A DNA stretch of 64,000 nt from assembly GCF_946479275.1 (NCBI RefSeq), contig NZ_CAMLFE010000005.1, positions 248,001-312,000 of the forward strand, in the 5' to 3' direction. Position 1 is the stretch's first letter. The number at the start of each line of letters is the position of its first letter. Source of the DNA: an uncultured Bartonella sp. (lineage in GTDB: Bacteria > Pseudomonadota > Alphaproteobacteria > Rhizobiales > Rhizobiaceae). This document shows, piece by piece, positions 63,970 to 64,000 of the stretch. The position numbers and the translations under genes are program-made. The notes beneath the pieces were generated by a model that saw only the letters and a program-made list of their open reading frames with translations, did no database searches and was not told the origin of the DNA.

Positions 63970-64000
63970 AGGAAAAAGACACTCCCTCAATCAACAAATG

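Overview
The window looks like chromosomal DNA of an alphaproteobacterium of the Rhizobiales (Hyphomicrobiales). A Bartonella/Brucella-like host-associated lineage is my best guess. The reasons are the B12-riboswitch/CbtB/CbtA/histidine-phosphatase group in its usual rhizobial arrangement, a C-terminal domain in the 1190-residue protein that resembles one I know from rhizobial hypothetical proteins, and moderate-GC genes separated by very AT-rich intergenic DNA. This is inference from gene content, not from a search.

Region 1 (1-33000, all minus strand) is a giant-adhesin locus. In transcription order it holds a 6067-residue BapA/LapA-type surface protein, a flavin-dependent (tryptophan-)halogenase-like protein, and a complete type I secretion system: TolC-family lipoprotein, ABC transporter with a C39-like domain, and HlyD-family adaptor. 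The halogenase and secretion genes overlap one another or are separated by a few bases. Below them lie a 1190-residue single-pass membrane protein, a MotA/TolQ/ExbB-like channel protein with a long coiled tail, and a second TolC-like lipoprotein cut by the window edge. The adhesin has a BapA-type N-terminal module, about 45 Ig-like repeats arranged in a higher-order 5- then 8-repeat pattern, an FG-GAP/VCBS-like propeller region and a type I secretion C-terminal signal. The halogenase between the adhesin and its exporter is the most unusual feature of the window.

Region 2 (33000-45100) begins with a BudC-like acetoin/diacetyl reductase and a DUF3088 thioredoxin-like protein. It then has an eight-gene plus-strand operon: two flavin monooxygenases, an FMN reductase, a GNAT acetyltransferase, a fused permease/ATPase amino-acid transporter, two periplasmic binding proteins and a cysteine synthase. 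The content closely parallels the Bacillus subtilis ytmI-tcyJKLMN-ytmO-ytnIJ group, so it probably imports S-modified cysteines or similar organosulfur compounds and recovers their sulfur. A flavodoxin-like oxidoreductase follows.

Region 3 (45300-47200) is a cobalamin riboswitch driving cbtB-cbtA (cobalt uptake), with a divergent histidine-phosphatase-family gene.

Region 4 (47400-64000) deals with peptides and glutathione. It has an M55 D-aminopeptidase, an iaaA-gsi-type importer operon (fused ATPase, two tandem binding proteins, two permeases, isoaspartyl peptidase), a DmpA-type P1 peptidase, a decayed DeoR regulator, a biotin carboxylase with its own biotinyl domain, and a fused 5-oxoprolinase PxpB-PxpC protein. 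Together these could import small peptides or glutathione and process gamma-glutamyl and pyroglutamyl products. A DNA methyltransferase with a convergent small ORF of lower GC content sits inside this region and looks like an acquired modification or restriction-modification element.

Many long ORFs lie antisense to the adhesin and transporters; I treat them as shadows. I found no tRNA, rRNA, CRISPR array, insertion sequence or prophage.
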